Below, in pieces: positions 52,968 to 64,000 of a stretch of 64,000 nucleotides of DNA (the stretch's first letter is position 1; each line of letters starts with the position of its first letter). The position numbers were made by a program, and so were the translations under genes. This DNA comes from Clusia tigrina. Taxonomy: Eukaryota; Arthropoda; Insecta; Diptera; Clusiidae. Location: assembly GCA_920105625.2 (NCBI GenBank), contig OV050032.1, positions 22,487,981 through 22,551,980 of the forward strand, written 5' to 3'. The notes under the pieces are model-generated. The model was not told the DNA's origin and made no database searches. It saw only the letters and a program-made list of their open reading frames with translations.

Positions 52968-52970
52968 TAT
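52892..52970. repeat. (TA)n microsatellite between convergent genes
   Basis: About 39 TA units with one CA interruption near 52961. It lies 43 bases after the KxDL stop and 4 bases before the EIPR1 stop codon on the other strand, so it falls within the 3' untranslated region of at least one of the two convergent genes. Confidence 0.97.
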
Positions 52971-52974
52971 GGAA

Positions 52975-54305
52975 TTAAAATATAATTTGATATTTAAATT
53001 GTTTTGGTACTTTCGAAATTAACAAACGCCCATCGTAACTGAGTGAGGCGAATATCCAAGGGTCAACATTACTCCATTCTACACAGTAAACCGAGTCCTC
53101 ATGTTGATCGAACGTCTGCAACAGCCCGTCAGGCAATACCCTGCGACGATCTTCTGTGTTCCCACTGGAAGGGTTATTAACTTTATTTTCCTCTGCTACA
53201 AAATTAGCTGCCTCTGAACTTATAGACCCTGCGCATGTGAGCAAAACTTTGCAGTCACTCGAACTGGATAAAATAAGTTGATCATGGAATGTATTAAATC
53301 GCACCGACCACACCCAATGGTAATGGTCGTTACGGGAAAACACCGGCTCTTTCGACATACGACAGTCCCAAACTTTAACACAACCATCGTCGCCACCTGT
53401 AACAATGTGACATTGTTTATTTGGATTACAATCCAAATCGCGCACCAATTGTGTATGTGCCTCCTCAATTGTCCACGCACAATGTTGTGTATCACGCACA
53501 TCATACGATCGCACACTGCAGTCAAGTAATGTTATAAATTGATTACCCTGATGGTGATGTGACCATTTCCCGGTCGTAAAAGGGGGACTATTTTTGCTGC
53601 TAGCACCTGTGAGTTCGGCAGCTATGCGAGTTTCTGATTCGGAACGATCAAATATTACCACTTTGCCATCGACAACACAAGCTAACGTTTGTTTTTGATT
53701 CGGGTGAAATTCTAATGTTTTTATCTTTTCTCCATATTGCTGAAATATTTAGACGTTTAAAATAAGTCTTCTCATTTCTTCCAAAACAAAGTACATGCGA
53801 TTTACCTCTATGTCCAGTACTTCTATTTGTTCCCACGGTATAAATTCAGTTTCAAAATTCCGTTCATCAAGGTCTGTAGGAAGTGTCAATAGTGCTACTT
53901 GTGATTGGACTAGTGGTCCTTTCTGCACATTATAACAAGAAGCCAGCAAGCGTGCATCATGAGGACTACAGTTCAATTTCCAAACTTCACCCAACGAATG
54001 CTCAAATATCTAACAGTTTAAATATTATATATATTTATTTCTGGCACATTGCAGACCTTGTATATGCCTTCTACCTTTGACCTAATGTTAGCTTTTTCCT
54101 CGTTGTATTCCACCAGATGAACTTGGTTTGTCGGCTTCAATGAATTGGTGGCTATGAAGAAACACACCTCGTTGTTTTCGCCATATTGTGGGGTTAGAGC
54201 CCGCGCCTATTTTATAAATCATTAAATATTTTCTATTTGCCTACATTTATGTATTATTTTTACTTGTAGCTCCAATCCATAAATTAAACCGTTCACTTCG
54301 TCCAT
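52975..54305 (-). CDS. EIPR1: EARP/GARP-interacting WD40 protein (EIPR1/TSSC1)
   Basis: Four exons on the minus strand: 54305-54264, 54206-54075, 54009-53806 and 53739-52975, giving 380 residues (human 387). It starts MDEVNGLIYGLELQARALTPQYG. WD40 repeats are visible as HSLGEVWKLNCSPHD, KIKTLEFHPNQ, GKWSHHHQGNQFITLLD, THTQ-type LVRDLDCNPNKQ ending in VKVWDC, HWVWSVRFNTFHDQL and HEDSVYCVEWSNVDPWIFAS. This fits a seven-bladed propeller. EIPR1 binds the EARP and GARP tethering complexes and is needed for endosome recycling and dense-core vesicle cargo sorting (established). The donor after exon 2 is GTAGAA; a downstream GTCTGC would add seven residues and cannot be excluded. An AATAAA for this gene lies at about 52862-52867 (as TTTATT on plus), beyond the TA repeat, so its transcript probably overlaps the KxDL 3' end. 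Confidence 0.93.
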
Positions 54306-56319
54306 ACGATGACTTTTAGCGATACTTTTCTTATTATTCTATGCTCTTTCGTTTTTGTTATTTGGGAAATTATTTGGGGTATTTTCGGGAAATTATCTAA
54401 TTTTCAGCATAGAGAACAGCAAGGTAGATTTATTTGAGTGGTGAATGCATCTACAATTTGGATTTAAGTGCCATATCCATTGTGAATTGCCCCTCCTTAC
54501 AGGTTCACGTAATTTGTAATTATACCACGAATTTATAATTCTAAGAGGTAGTTGACATCGTATCTTTTATATAGTTGTATCCAAAGTGAGAGCATTGAAA
54601 GGAAATGGGGTTGGAAGAATTTACGCAGGTATGGCCAGTCTCCCATAAATAGTGGGGGAAAAAGGTAGCCATACTATTACCAACTGACAAATTTTCAATA
54701 TATTTTCTTGGTTTTGTCCAGGAAAAATTGTAAACAAAAACACCTTTTTTATTCACCGTTTTACACAACATAAACCAGAGAATGCAGAGTAAGAAACTTA
54801 AGCGTCAAAAGGCAAAGCAGCGAAATAAAGCAGACGGACATTCTACATGAATCCACCAAAAATCGTGGTGAATCCACTCAAAATCGTCGTGTGTCCGCTA
54901 CGGATGCTGGCAGCGAAAAAGACATTTTTTTCTCTGTGTTCTCTGACATAGACAACTCACATATAGAATACGTGTACAACAAACACAATTAATTCACTTA
55001 CACTATACGTGTGACCAAATAAAATCGATGAAACGGTAATAAAATAAAGCGGGAAATAGATTGTCGTTTGTTTATATTCTTCGCTATTACATTCTGTGCA
55101 TGCATAAGTAGGCGCTGCCGAAGATTAAATTCTCATCTTCTTTGCTTGTAGTCAGCACAGAGTGCATAAATGAAAAATAAATGTGAATAGACAAACTGAC
55201 ACGAAAAATGAACATTGTCCTAGTCATTACCAGCATTCACGACACTCAGGGAATGAGTGATATCGCATAATTAAGCGGGAGCAGTCTTGGGAGGGCTTAG
55301 TTACATCTAATAATACATTTAGAGTTATTAAACTTCTTAATAACCTTGAAAGTAATTTAATTACTAAAAAGTACTTTATAACAATTTATAAATTAATTCA
55401 GTTGTATGCGTGTGAAAACAACACAGTTTAAGGATATAGAATCCAGCATAACAAATTTAATATACTATCTCATCCGTTGAGTGCATTCACGCCGCTACTG
55501 AATTTGTAATATAAAAATTTTAAAACACTCAATTTTTTTTTTCGATCTACAAAACTGTAAAAATATATAAATAATTTTACGACCCTATTATTGTAATCCG
55601 AACAATTGTCAGGTGCTTTTAGAGAGTTTTTTATCGTCGTAAGTTAAGATTTATAATTTCTTCCTATCAGAAAGTTGTCAGATATAGGCAGCCTAATTAA
55701 TAACTCACAATTAACTGACAGCAAAGGGGAGACCTGGTATTGTGTCTAAAGTCTGATAACTCTGATATAGTAAATAGCTGTTGATAAGCAGAAATTATTG
55801 TTATATACGGTTATTACTTCTAGCTTCTAATTGTTACTCTGGCGACCATTCAGTCTCGTGACTGTAAGTTGTAAAACGTTATTCAAATGACAATAGACTT
55901 TATGGGTAATTCAAATATAAAATTTATATTTTTATATCACATGAAATTGGATTTTATTAGATATATCCGTCTGTAATTTCGGAATTTATACAACTTTGGT
56001 ATCATATATATTATATATAGTATTAAATTATATTAAAGTTTGGGCACAAATGGTTATTTATCTCACCCACCCTGCATTTTTCATTTTCTTTACGTTTTGT
56101 TGGATATTTCTCCATTTTGTTCAGTTCAGTTAATAACGTTGAAAACTGTCAAGCCGAAGAGCGAAGCCAAAGTGAGAGAGGGAAAGCTATTTGTTAGGCT
56201 AGGCAACAAAAATTTTTACGAGCTAAATCTAGAAAATATTAGAACCATTTGTGTAAATTTTTACAGATTATAGGAAACTTTAAACTTTTTTATACGAATT
56301 ATTTGAAACTACATCGAAA
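54306..56319. other. Head-to-head spacer of EIPR1 and vihar with MITE
   Basis: About 2 kb between divergent start codons. It must contain both promoters. It also holds the hAT-like MITE at 54776-54945. The remainder is AT-rich without further structure. A 77-codon frame at 56040-56273, just before the vihar start, is probably 5' untranslated sequence read by chance. Confidence 0.5.
54776..54945 (-). mobile_element. hAT-like MITE, family A copy 2
   Basis: A 170-bp element with 14-bp terminal inverted repeats CAGAGAATGCAGAG and CAGAGAACACAGAG. It is flanked by 8-bp direct repeats ACATAAAC (54768-54775) and ACATAGAC (54946-54953), with one mismatch. It is the reverse complement of the copy at 26372-26561, including tandem GGATTCACCACGATTTT-type units in the centre. 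The 8-bp duplication and CAGAG ends place it with hAT elements. It is non-autonomous. Confidence 0.84.
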
Positions 56320-56927
56320 ATGGCCCAGAATATTAGCCCCGACCAAAGTGAACATGCTACAAGCTCTCAAGCCACTAAACATACCGATGAGTCTGTCTCT
56401 CTAAAGGACAATCATTCAGTTAGCAAAAGGTTTAATAGTCATTTGATTACACTTTTATATCGATAACTTACTATACATTTTCCTCAAATAGACTGCAAAA
56501 GGAGCTCATGAATCTAATGATGACAAAGGAGAAAGGCATTTCTGCTTTTCCAGATGGTGAGAATATCTTTAAATGGATTGGTACAATAACGGGCCCTGAC
56601 AACACTGTTTATGCCAAACAGACATATCGTCTCTCTTTGGACTTTCCGAATTCCTACCCATATGCTCCGCCTGTTGTAAAGTTTATGACGCCCTGCTTCC
56701 ATCCGAATGTCGATATGGCTGGAGCTATATGTCTTGATATACTAAAGGACAAATGGTCAGCCCTATATGACGTACGCACCATACTGCTCTCAATACAATC
56801 ACTTCTTGGGGAACCAAACAACGAGAGTCCTCTAAATGCACAAGCCGCCATGTTATGGGAGGACCAAGAACTTTATAAAGAAAAACTGGATGCCATATAT
56901 GAAAAGCACAAGGACGCTTGCATATAA
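56320..56927 (+). CDS. vih: Ubiquitin-conjugating enzyme E2 C (vihar)
   Basis: Two exons, 56320-56429 and 56492-56927, with the intron splitting the codon for R37. The product is 181 residues, close to fly Vihar. The N-terminal extension of about 35 residues ([15 protein letters not shown]...) is rich in serine and threonine, as in UBE2C. The UBC fold follows. It has HPN at residues 107-109 and the catalytic cysteine C117 in [20 protein letters not shown], then [15 protein letters not shown]2C is the priming E2 of the anaphase-promoting complex, which triggers destruction of cyclins and securin (established). A perfect DREF site TATCGATA lies in the intron at 56458-56465. An AATAAA directly follows the stop (56929-56934). 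It corresponds to Drosophila CG10682. Confidence 0.97.
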
Positions 56928-57957
<1,030 letters not shown>

Positions 57958-58625
57958 CTAGTCGACACTTGTGGTGTCTGTAGCAGCTTCTAATTCCCTC
58001 ATTGGGATTATCAAAGAATGCTGTTTCATATGCTGTCGTACGGCAGCATAAAATTGTTTTCGATTTGTTTTGTACAAGTCTGCTGCTTCGCAATGCAGAG
58101 GATCGTCCGGATTCGGTGTGACAAACAGCAATTGTATGGAAAGCAGCATTGATTCCAGTGTAATAGCTGGGTTATACGATCCTTTCGGTGGCATACGTAA
58201 TAAGTCCAAACAAATATTGCCGGCTAAATTTAAATGCATTTGAAATCTGATATAGTGTCGAGCAGTTCCAGGTACGTATGTATATGTAAAAACTTACAAG
58301 TGTCAATGTTTGGGTGATAAACAGGCGATATGAACTTGAAAGTGGGTGGCCGAAATGGATATTGCTGACCAATTGTGATACCCAGCTTGAACTGGCCATG
58401 CTCATATGGTGAACCGGTGGGTCCTGGTATAGTGGCGATCAGTTGAGAGTAGTCATCACTGCCGTCAATCGGATTATTAATGCAGCTGATTCCTAGTTTT
58501 TTGAATGAAGTTCTTACAATTGTCCATAATAAAATTCGTCAGCAGGTACCGTGATTCTTCTGGCTCTTTTGCAATTGTTGCAACTCTACTGGAATGCGTT
58601 TATTTTGTATTTTGCTGCTATTCAT
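57958..58625 (-). CDS. UBE2T: UBE2T-like ubiquitin-conjugating enzyme
   Basis: Three exons on the minus strand: 58625-58550, 58492-58298 and 58223-57958, giving 178 residues (human UBE2T 197). The first intron is only 57 bp. The acceptor at 58224-58225 is the one that restores the invariant HPNIDTSGNICLDLL; an upstream AG breaks the frame. The UBC fold shows PGPTGSPYEHGQF (residues 48-60), YPFRPPTFKF (70-79), HPN (85-87) and the catalytic cysteine C95. MPPKG follows at 101-105, a motif typical of UBE2T, and then SIQLLFVTPNPDDPL. UBE2T works with FANCL to monoubiquitinate FANCD2 in DNA crosslink repair (established for vertebrates and flies with FANCL). Orthology here rests on the MPPKG insert and overall match; another E2 subfamily is possible. 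Confidence 0.85.
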
Positions 58626-58821
58626 TTTTCAAATATACAAATTTTGATCATTACACTAAAAAATGTTTGGTTATGTCAGCTGTTTCGCCAAAATTCCGCC
58701 ATCAAAAAATTTTGTAATAGAGTCCGCAAGTGAGCAAATACGAAGCAATTGCGTTCTATTACATTTTCGGACTTTTGAAAATCGTAAATTACAAATTGAT
58801 TGTTTTTATATTAATACCGCA

Positions 58822-58899
58822 ATGAAAGTGCTGGATATTTTTGCTTATATTATAGTGACGTTGATTACCGTGATCAGTTTTTTGTTGTTTTACGACTAA
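58822..58899 (+). CDS. Possible 25-residue membrane microprotein
   Basis: A short plus-strand frame opens at an ATG with G at -3 and encodes MKVLDIFAYIIVTLITVISF followed by LLFYD and a stop. It is one hydrophobic helix with charged ends (K2, D5 and the final D). It lies in the 371-bp gap between the UBE2T-like start (58625, opposite strand) and the stop of the nuclease-like gene (58997), where a divergent promoter would be expected. The same frame is open back to 58663, so the start is a guess. I do not recognise a family. It would extend the strand alternation of the cluster, but it may be chance. Confidence 0.3.
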   Translation: MKVLDIFAYIIVTLITVISFLLFYD

Positions 58900-58996
58900 G
58901 GTTGTTATAAAGTATATAATTTTTTGTTAGAATAGCGTTATTTTTTATATATTACTATTAAAATAATAATGTAAATTGCAATCGATGTTTATTGAA

Positions 58997-61061
58997 TTAT
59001 TCGTTCTGAAGGTAGATGGCTTTAAGGTGAGGAAAAACCACACCCTCCCAAAAATCTTTGGCAACTTCCAGTAATCTCTCCACTATAACCATGTCCAAAT
59101 TTATATACTGCTGGTACATACGTTTAGTGGCTTCGAAGTCTGGACTTACTACGCAGAATATAGCCTTTTTAACTTTAGCCACATACATCTGAATCTGAAT
59201 TTGTACCAGGTACTTGCAATCGATAAAATTTTCCTCATTAATATACTTTCTGAATTCTTCGGGAGATTTTGGTACCTTAATTTCTATAATATGGTCATCA
59301 CCGATACCATCTGGGGTTGCGCATATATATGGATATCGTTCGCTGATGAGAATGCCACAAGGGTGATATGTCCTCTGCAGAATCACACCAATTGATTTTA
59401 GAAATCCACGTTTCTCCTCTTTTAGCTGGGCCTTAACATTCCAATTGACGTCACGACCAGAACAGGTTAGTATCTCTAACAGTTGTTTATCGTTGCAATT
59501 TCCTTTGCGGAAGACAATTCGGTCAAATAGTGAACAACGTAACCGCATGTATTGCGCTTCCAGCCATATCAGCTCTTTATAATTAGTTTTAGAGTGTTCT
59601 TCGAGGTTCTTGAAAAGCCCTTGATGGGCTACGTGTTTCATAAATAGAATAAATGTGGGCAAGTCTTTCACTTGATTTTTGGTAGCATTGACCAAAGTAT
59701 GATGTATAAATAAGCGCTCTAAGGTTTCATATTTGGATCGGAAATTGTTGAATAACGCTAAATCTTGAAGTCCTAGCTCTGTCATGGCATACATAATTGT
59801 TGTTCGGAAGCTGTGGCCTTCATTACCACCGACCTCATCCATTTCAATGTTCGCCCTGGACAGCAATTTGCCATAGGGCAAATCATTTCGTACATGTAGT
59901 ACAAACTTTTGCTTTTGCATAGCTTTTATATCAGACCCAGCACTTTCCCAGGTGCTGCTTGAAATTGGGACACCAGTAATAATGCTCTTAGAGTGCAGCA
60001 AGTACATAAATTGTACTACATAGGTATATAAATCTGTAAAGGAAAAATTGGCTAGGAAATGCTGCACGTTTATTCACTACGCTCACCTTTCGCCCGACAT
60101 GCGTATGTGGTTTTTATCATATTATTATCGCCTAAATCTACCTCGAGAAAGAATCGTATGAAGATGCCAGTCCCACCGTCAGCGAGAACTGCCAAATCAG
60201 ATGACTCCAGTGTTATTCTGACTTGTAAATTTTCGACATATGTATTCGGATTCTTGGCTAACCTGTTGAGATCAGAAGTATATATACAAATAAAAGCAAC
60301 TCTCCATGTTAGAAAGTCTATTTTTGTCAAAGCCATATCATACATATATATTTTCCGAATCGTATAATATACACGAGTTTGTATGGCATAATGTTATATT
60401 TCAATTCCAAGAATTTTCGCAGATTGGAATAGGAGATAGAATACTCCTACTATTGGAATTTTATTGGAAACCCCTATTAAAATCCGTTGGAAAATTGAAT
60501 TTAAATAAAATATGAAAATATTTAACACTACCGTGCATAATCGGGCGGAATTTTCCCTCGGCGAATATTTTTCACTCGGCATCCTTTTTGAAACCAATCC
60601 TTTAAATAAGAAACTCATTTAAATAAAAAATGCCTCTCGAATATTCACGACACGACAAATTAATAATTGATTTTCGCACACCAGGATAAAATCAACCGAA
60701 GGTAAACGCCTGAGAAAGCAATGTCCAAGAGATTGGTAATCTTTTGTGCTGTGTCAAATTACACAAAACACATTGAGCGAAATAATCTAATTAGAACAAC
60801 CACAAATATATACGAGTTGAATCTGATTTGATTTCTTATTTCAATGAATTTCGGATATGTAAAACACAACTATAACGTGACTTACTTTTATTTTACATTA
60901 ATTACTACTTCATAATGAAAAAAAAAAACATGTCGGCTAGCAAAGAAAAGAACAACAACTGTGTATGTGCGTCTCCTATTATGCTCCCAAGGCAGACATA
61001 TTTCAATTATTTTTTATTTTGTGTTCTACTTACATTGAAAAAATTCTTTGCACACATCCAT
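58997..61061 (-). CDS. Lambda-exonuclease/YqaJ-like PD-(D/E)xK nuclease
   Basis: Four exons on the minus strand: 61061-61034, 60613-60532, 60262-60087 and 60033-58997, closing in phase at 440 residues. The start MDVCKEFFQ is chosen because its GTAAGT donor gives the only phase that fits exon 2; a longer ATG frame at the same place ends out of phase. The C-terminal domain shows YPYICATPDG (D337), EIKVP (E346, K348) and YLVQIQIQMYV (Q373-Q377), the D-x8-E-x-K plus glutamine pattern of lambda exonuclease and YqaJ nucleases. The 300 residues before it are unlike anything I recognise and contain no transposase or virus hallmark I can name. A role in DNA end processing is inference. AATAAA lies just after the stop (as TTTATT near 58986). 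Exons 1 and 2 are the least certain part. Confidence 0.68.
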
Positions 61062-63255
61062 TTTGAATCTTCGTAAGTAAATTATTTAAAATTGATAATG
61101 ACAAACCCGGCATAATTGTGGAATTTACTATTATGGATGCATTATCCTCTACTTCCATTTCGTTTTTAATTTTTGCACCGACCGCGACTCTTTAAAAATC
61201 GTCCGAAGAATACGTGTGATTGAGAAGGCAGTGAATGAGGTTATGGCTTATGAAGTGAAAACACCATCACAGTTTTTTATTTGTTTTATAGCTAAAAGCT
61301 AGTGTAAGGGACCCTTAGACTATCTAAAATACAAACCAATAATTGTTGGGTTTCAATACTATAAAATAATTTAAGAGTCAGTGTTGACAACAAGATACTT
61401 ACTTTGCTGTTTTGTCAACAATATTATTCAAAGTGAATATTGTTGTATTACAGCTACACTAGTCACTATATTAAGTTATATTGCGCAATACATCCTATAA
61501 AATATAATTTATGTCATAAACTGAACATACATTCGAATGGGGCGTAGCATTAACTTTCTTTCTAAAATATGCACGGTAGAATTACCTATCGAAGAGAACA
61601 GAGACAAGGCGATGAATAAGCTGTCTTCTGAATGGTACAAGATATGGCTAATGGTTATGACAAATAAGAGACTCAGGTGATATTATATCTACATATACTC
61701 GTATAGCAATGACAGGATATATGCCTGTCTCTCCGTTACGAATATATGATATTCTGTTAAGTTTTAAATATATCACCGCCATCTACCTAAGAATATTATT
61801 CTGCCATTATTTTTTTATTATAGCACTGTCGCTATTGAGCAAAACGTTTCCATTTTTACCTCAAGCTCCTTTAAACCAATTGCAGCCCACTCTAATCTTA
61901 TGTGTGAAAGTGAGTGCTTGAGGGGTTGTCACGATATACTAGTCTCCGGTGATATAGCTGCTCCTATACCAAACAATAGGCGTATTCTATTCGCCACTCT
62001 ATCGAGGATACGACAAACTTTTGTATGGAAAAAGTTATCGAGTAAATTATACTAGGATGAAACGAGAGAGTTTTTCTATCCTCGATAGAAAGTTCTTCCA
62101 AATTGAAAATTCCTTAAAAACCAACGAGATGAAAAATTACCCATAAAAATTTCCTTGGGATTTTTTATATTTTAGCTGCTTAAATTTAAAGAAAACAAAA
62201 ATGAATCTTTGGATTTTGTTTTTTGATTTTTAATATTATAATTGTGTTGATTTAAATTATATTCAAATGATGAGTTTGTATAAAAAATAGAATAAAAGTA
62301 AATATTTAAAAAAAGCAGTTGAAACAGTGCTGCCAAGTGTACCACTTACTCGTTTGCTGTTTTAAGGTGGGAACACAATGGGACGCTGAAGCTGGCGGCT
62401 GAGGCTGACTATGAAGCGCAATAAAAAATGAAGCGCTGCAAACGAAAAATACGAACAGAATGATGAAGCGCACGCAGCTGCAGCTACCGTTGTTACCACA
62501 TACTTGAAATATTTATCGTGAAAGAATTTTAAGTAAGTATGCTTAAATTCGTGTACAATACCATGCGATATTTTGAATTTAACTTATATGAGATGAATAA
62601 AAAGTTGTATATAACGATAATGTAAAATTTTCCGTTTTTCCAATAAGTATACATTTTTTACAAATCAAGTCTGATAATGCCGGTTTTGTCATCCATTTTT
62701 AAAATTTGATACTCAGCTGTTTTCTCTTTTGCATCGACGCAAAGTAGAAACTTTTCTAACTTGCGCTCCAGTCTCTGCTTCAGCGTCAGCTTCAGCTTTT
62801 CATTTAAAAAACCGCTTCCATTTAAAAAACCGTATTGTATTTTTGACAGCGCCTCAGGCTTCAGCCTCAGCCACACATTGTGTTTCAGCACTTATTCGCA
62901 CAACTCGATACGAACCGATACAAGATACGAATCAAATACGCCTAATATTACAAACTATGCGAAAATGGGTGAGAGTCAATATCTTTGTTATTATTTGTTC
63001 GCTAACAAAGTAGGTTCGCATCATGCAACTGGTACTTTCTTAGTGTGGTCTGGTGGTGGCGACTCAAAAGTACACCTGAGAAGATAATAATAATCATATT
63101 TATTATATATATAAGTATATTAATATACAAAAAATAATAAAATTAACAGCACTAGCTCAATCAGCTGGTTGTTACAATAAATTAATTATAATGGTTACAA
63201 TTGCTAGTTCAATATATCGAGAATTAGCCCATAGTTGCACCTATTAGCAATTGTG
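61062..63255. other. Gene-free stretch with inverted repeats
   Basis: No supportable exon. It contains a 13-bp perfect inverted repeat (61998-62010 with 62077-62089) and a longer imperfect one (about 62366-62412 with 62846-62892). The 77-codon minus-strand frame at 62658-62891 lies inside the latter and is not recognised. Confidence 0.45.
62366..62892. repeat. Imperfect long inverted repeat, MITE-like
   Basis: The left arm, GTGGGAACACAATGGGACGC then TGAAGCTGGCGGCTGAGGCTGA, recurs in reverse complement at the right as GTGCTGAAACACAATG then TGTGGCTGAGGCTGAAGCC. The shared core is AACACAATG plus GCTGAGGCTGA. Inside, a 17-base unit (CATTTAAAAAACCGCTTC type) is duplicated in tandem at about 62801-62832. 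Arms of about 45 bases around a 440-bp centre suggest a non-autonomous DNA transposon of unknown superfamily. No convincing target duplication was seen. Confidence 0.45.
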
Positions 63256-64000
63256 ATTTTTCACTTTATCTCCAAATTGACACCATTATTGGTATTAACG
63301 GCGGTGCCAAGGTATGTAAATTCCTTGACTACTTCAAACTTGTAGTTGCCCGCTGAAACATGAGATCCTAGACGCCGCGCTCCCCTGATTGCAAACAGCA
63401 TATTTTTCGTTTTGCCCTCGTTTACCGTCAAGCCCACTTTGGCTGATTCCATTTCAATAGCAGCGAAAGCACCAGTAACATCTCTCTTGTCCGACCGATA
63501 ATATCGATATCATCAGCGTACGCAAGGAGCTGGACACCTTTGTAGAAAATGCTGCCATTGCGGTGCACACCGGCCTTTCATGACGAATTTGAAGAGATTG
63601 CAAGGTAACAGGTCGCCTTGTCTGAAACCTTGTTCAGTGTTAAAGGTTTCGGAAAGGTCATTTCCTACCTTAACGGAGCTGCTCGTCTTGCTCAACGTTA
63701 TCCTGCAGAGTCTTATCCACTTTGCAGGTATATGGAATTCAGACATTGCTGCGTATAGGCAATTCCGCAATAGGGTATCGCACGCAGTTTTATAATCAAT
63801 AAAGAAGATGGGTGTCGATTTGATTTTCGTGAATCTTCCAGGATTTGGCGCAGTGTAAAAATCTATTCTGTGAGGGATTTACCTGGTCGAAAGCCGCACT
63901 TATAAGGTGCAATCAGTGTTTTTGTATGCGACTTCAATCTTTCACACAGTATGCTCGACAGGACCTTATATGCGATGGAAATGAGACTGGTACCTCGGTA
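63256..64000 (-). pseudogene. Decayed LINE reverse transcriptase, runs off window
   Basis: Read on the minus strand from the right edge, fragments in several frames give the ordered motifs of a non-LTR reverse transcriptase. They are YRGTSLISIAYKVLSS (near 63997-63950), IAPYKCGFRPGKS (63920-63870), FIDYKTACDTLLRN (around 63810-63770), the FRQGDLLPCNLF region (63640-63600), catalytic YADDIDIIGRTR (near 63525-63490), and VGLTVNEGKTKNMLF to FTYLGTAV (63440-63300). At least one stop (after GKSLTE), two or more frameshifts and a short deletion before YADD show it is dead. The frame stops at 63261, where the thumb/connection region would continue. Its clade is not resolved. The 5' part lies outside the window. 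Confidence 0.85.

Overview
This is eukaryotic nuclear DNA from an insect. The signals are AT-rich sequence, genes split by short GT-AG introns (about 55 bp to 1.5 kb), many dinucleotide microsatellites, and insect-type transposons. The predicted proteins resemble fly (Drosophila-like) orthologues most closely. A DD41D mariner of the rosa type points to a higher dipteran, probably a tephritid fruit fly. That species-level guess is inference from memory of families, not from a search.

Positions 1 to about 38,000 are gene-poor. I found no host protein-coding exon there that I can defend. The block is intergenic DNA or intron of a large gene. It holds a tRNA-derived SINE family (two copies, 6191-6375 plus and 15994-16182 minus), 3' ends of two different non-LTR retrotransposons (10510-10880 plus and 23888-24186 minus), the 5' remnant of a mellifera-type mariner (about 22337-22665), two related hAT-like MITEs (26372-26561 and 28331-28530), an internally deleted rosa-type mariner (30869-31799), a diverged 93-bp tandem duplication (19091-19275) and a possible decayed coding block (about 25020-26295).

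Positions 39,293 to 61,061 are a compact housekeeping cluster whose genes strictly alternate in strand. They are Syntaxin 7 (minus), Arp3 (plus), TCF25/Nulp1 (minus), KxDL/BORC subunit (plus), EIPR1/TSSC1 WD40 protein (minus), vihar/UBE2C (plus), a UBE2T-like E2 (minus) and a lambda-exonuclease/YqaJ-like nuclease (minus). A possible 25-codon membrane microprotein ORF (plus) sits between the last two. I resolved exon structures for all eight genes by matching reading phase across GT-AG junctions. Every model closes in phase: 279, 418, 705, 218, 380, 181, 178 and 440 residues.

Functionally the cluster mixes endolysosomal trafficking (Syx7, KxDL in BORC, EIPR1 with the EARP/GARP tethers), branched-actin nucleation (Arp3), ribosome quality control (TCF25) and ubiquitin conjugation (vihar with the APC/C, plus the UBE2T-like E2). 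Co-location probably reflects general gene density rather than one pathway. A pogo-like MITE lies in the Syx7 intron and a hAT-like MITE lies between EIPR1 and vihar.

Positions 61,062 to 64,000 are again repeat territory, with a long imperfect inverted repeat (about 62366-62892) and a decayed LINE reverse transcriptase running off the right edge. The least explained item in the window is the nuclease-like gene at 58997-61061.
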